Part shown: positions 31,586 through 31,749 of the stretch, in pieces
How positions within the stretch are numbered: position 1 is the first letter of the stretch
How the letters are laid out: the number at the start of each line of letters is the position of its first letter
Assembly (NCBI GenBank): GCA_035509195.1
Contig: DATJLT010000297.1
Span: 1-31,749 of the forward strand
Reading direction: 5' to 3'
From: Chersky-822 sp035509195
GTDB taxonomy: Bacteria; Actinomycetota; Actinomycetes; Streptosporangiales; Streptosporangiaceae
Length of the DNA stretch: 31,749 nt
Notes under the pieces: generated by a model
The model's input: only the letters and a program-made list of their open reading frames with translations
Database searches by the model: none
What the model was told of the DNA's origin: nothing
Made by a program: the position numbers and the translations under genes

Positions 31586-31615
31586 AGCATGCCCGATCCG
31601 GCTGATAAAAGTCAA
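31586..31615 (-). promoter_or_regulatory. Probable promoter of the M-box/transporter transcript
   Basis: On the minus strand TTGACT (31615-31610) and CATGCT (31591-31586) are 18 bases apart. Transcription would start near 31579, about a dozen bases before the M-box P1. A TTGACA at 31577-31572 is too close to the aptamer to serve as its -35. Confidence 0.4.
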
Positions 31616-31749
31616 TTCGGCACGCACGCCCGAGCAGTGTTAAAGCAATTGCGCGACCGGATTTGTTCCCCGTTCATGCCTTCTTACCGCGGCGGGAATC
31701 CGGCGGCTCGGCAGGTTCACGGCGCCGCCAGTCCTCAGGCAGTGTGACT
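31616..31749. other. Window edge, nothing recognised
   Basis: The last 134 bases contain no supported gene, RNA or repeat. A plus-strand open frame runs to the edge but starts inside the M-box antisense region and has no family signature. Confidence 0.5.

Overview
The window is high-GC DNA from an actinomycete. Evidence includes a mycothiol-pathway glycosyltransferase (mshA), a CarD/PhoP-PhoR block, many GTG starts and leaderless-looking promoters. The gene order mshA-YbjN gene, gpmA, phoR-phoP, lipoprotein, carD, ispF, cysS, rlmB resembles the Streptomyces core chromosome, so most of the left and centre is conserved backbone with insertions. I cannot name the genus; Streptosporangiales or a relative is a guess.

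Layout. Positions 1-1138 hold no supported gene. They contain a GC-rich hexamer tract, a perfect LacI-type palindrome (144-159), a MITE-like element with 23-bp terminal inverted repeats (194-362) and a tandem array of about 31 bp (597-780). Positions 1139-4769 (minus strand) are hmgA-cysS-rlmB, joined by ATGA overlaps. Positions 4924-6495 encode a DUF2637-like membrane protein with a long Pro-rich repeat tail. Positions 6772-7724 (minus) are carD-ispF; ispF has no canonical start codon and appears to begin at ATA. Two exported or membrane proteins (8086-9581), phoP-phoR and gpmA follow, then mshA, a YbjN-like gene, apbE, a secreted GH92 mannosidase, a CaiB/BaiF-type CoA enzyme, a MATE transporter (probable CTG start) and folB.

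The most interesting region is 20575-28402. A parvulin-like protein lacking the usual catalytic histidines overlaps, by GTGA, a 1066-residue exporter made of two cyclic-nucleotide-binding domains, a C39 double-glycine peptidase, an ABC membrane domain and an ATPase. Just downstream, behind its own promoter and an operator-like dyad, is a 61-residue peptide with a double-glycine leader and a cysteine-free 31-residue core. Convergent to it is a 1090-residue protein with an N-terminal class III nucleotide cyclase domain, a P-loop ATPase and a TPR-rich remainder. I propose a cyclic-nucleotide-gated peptide processing and export system with its substrate and possibly its signal source side by side.

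The right end carries a zinc-ribbon protein of unknown function and an NRAMP-related transporter. That transporter lacks the canonical DPGN and MPH metal motifs and is preceded by a recognisable M-box (ykoK) magnesium riboswitch (31389-31566, minus), so magnesium import is the likely role. A family of short GATGCTG/CAGCATC palindromes occupies both convergent intergenic gaps (6611-6755 and 29236-29376).
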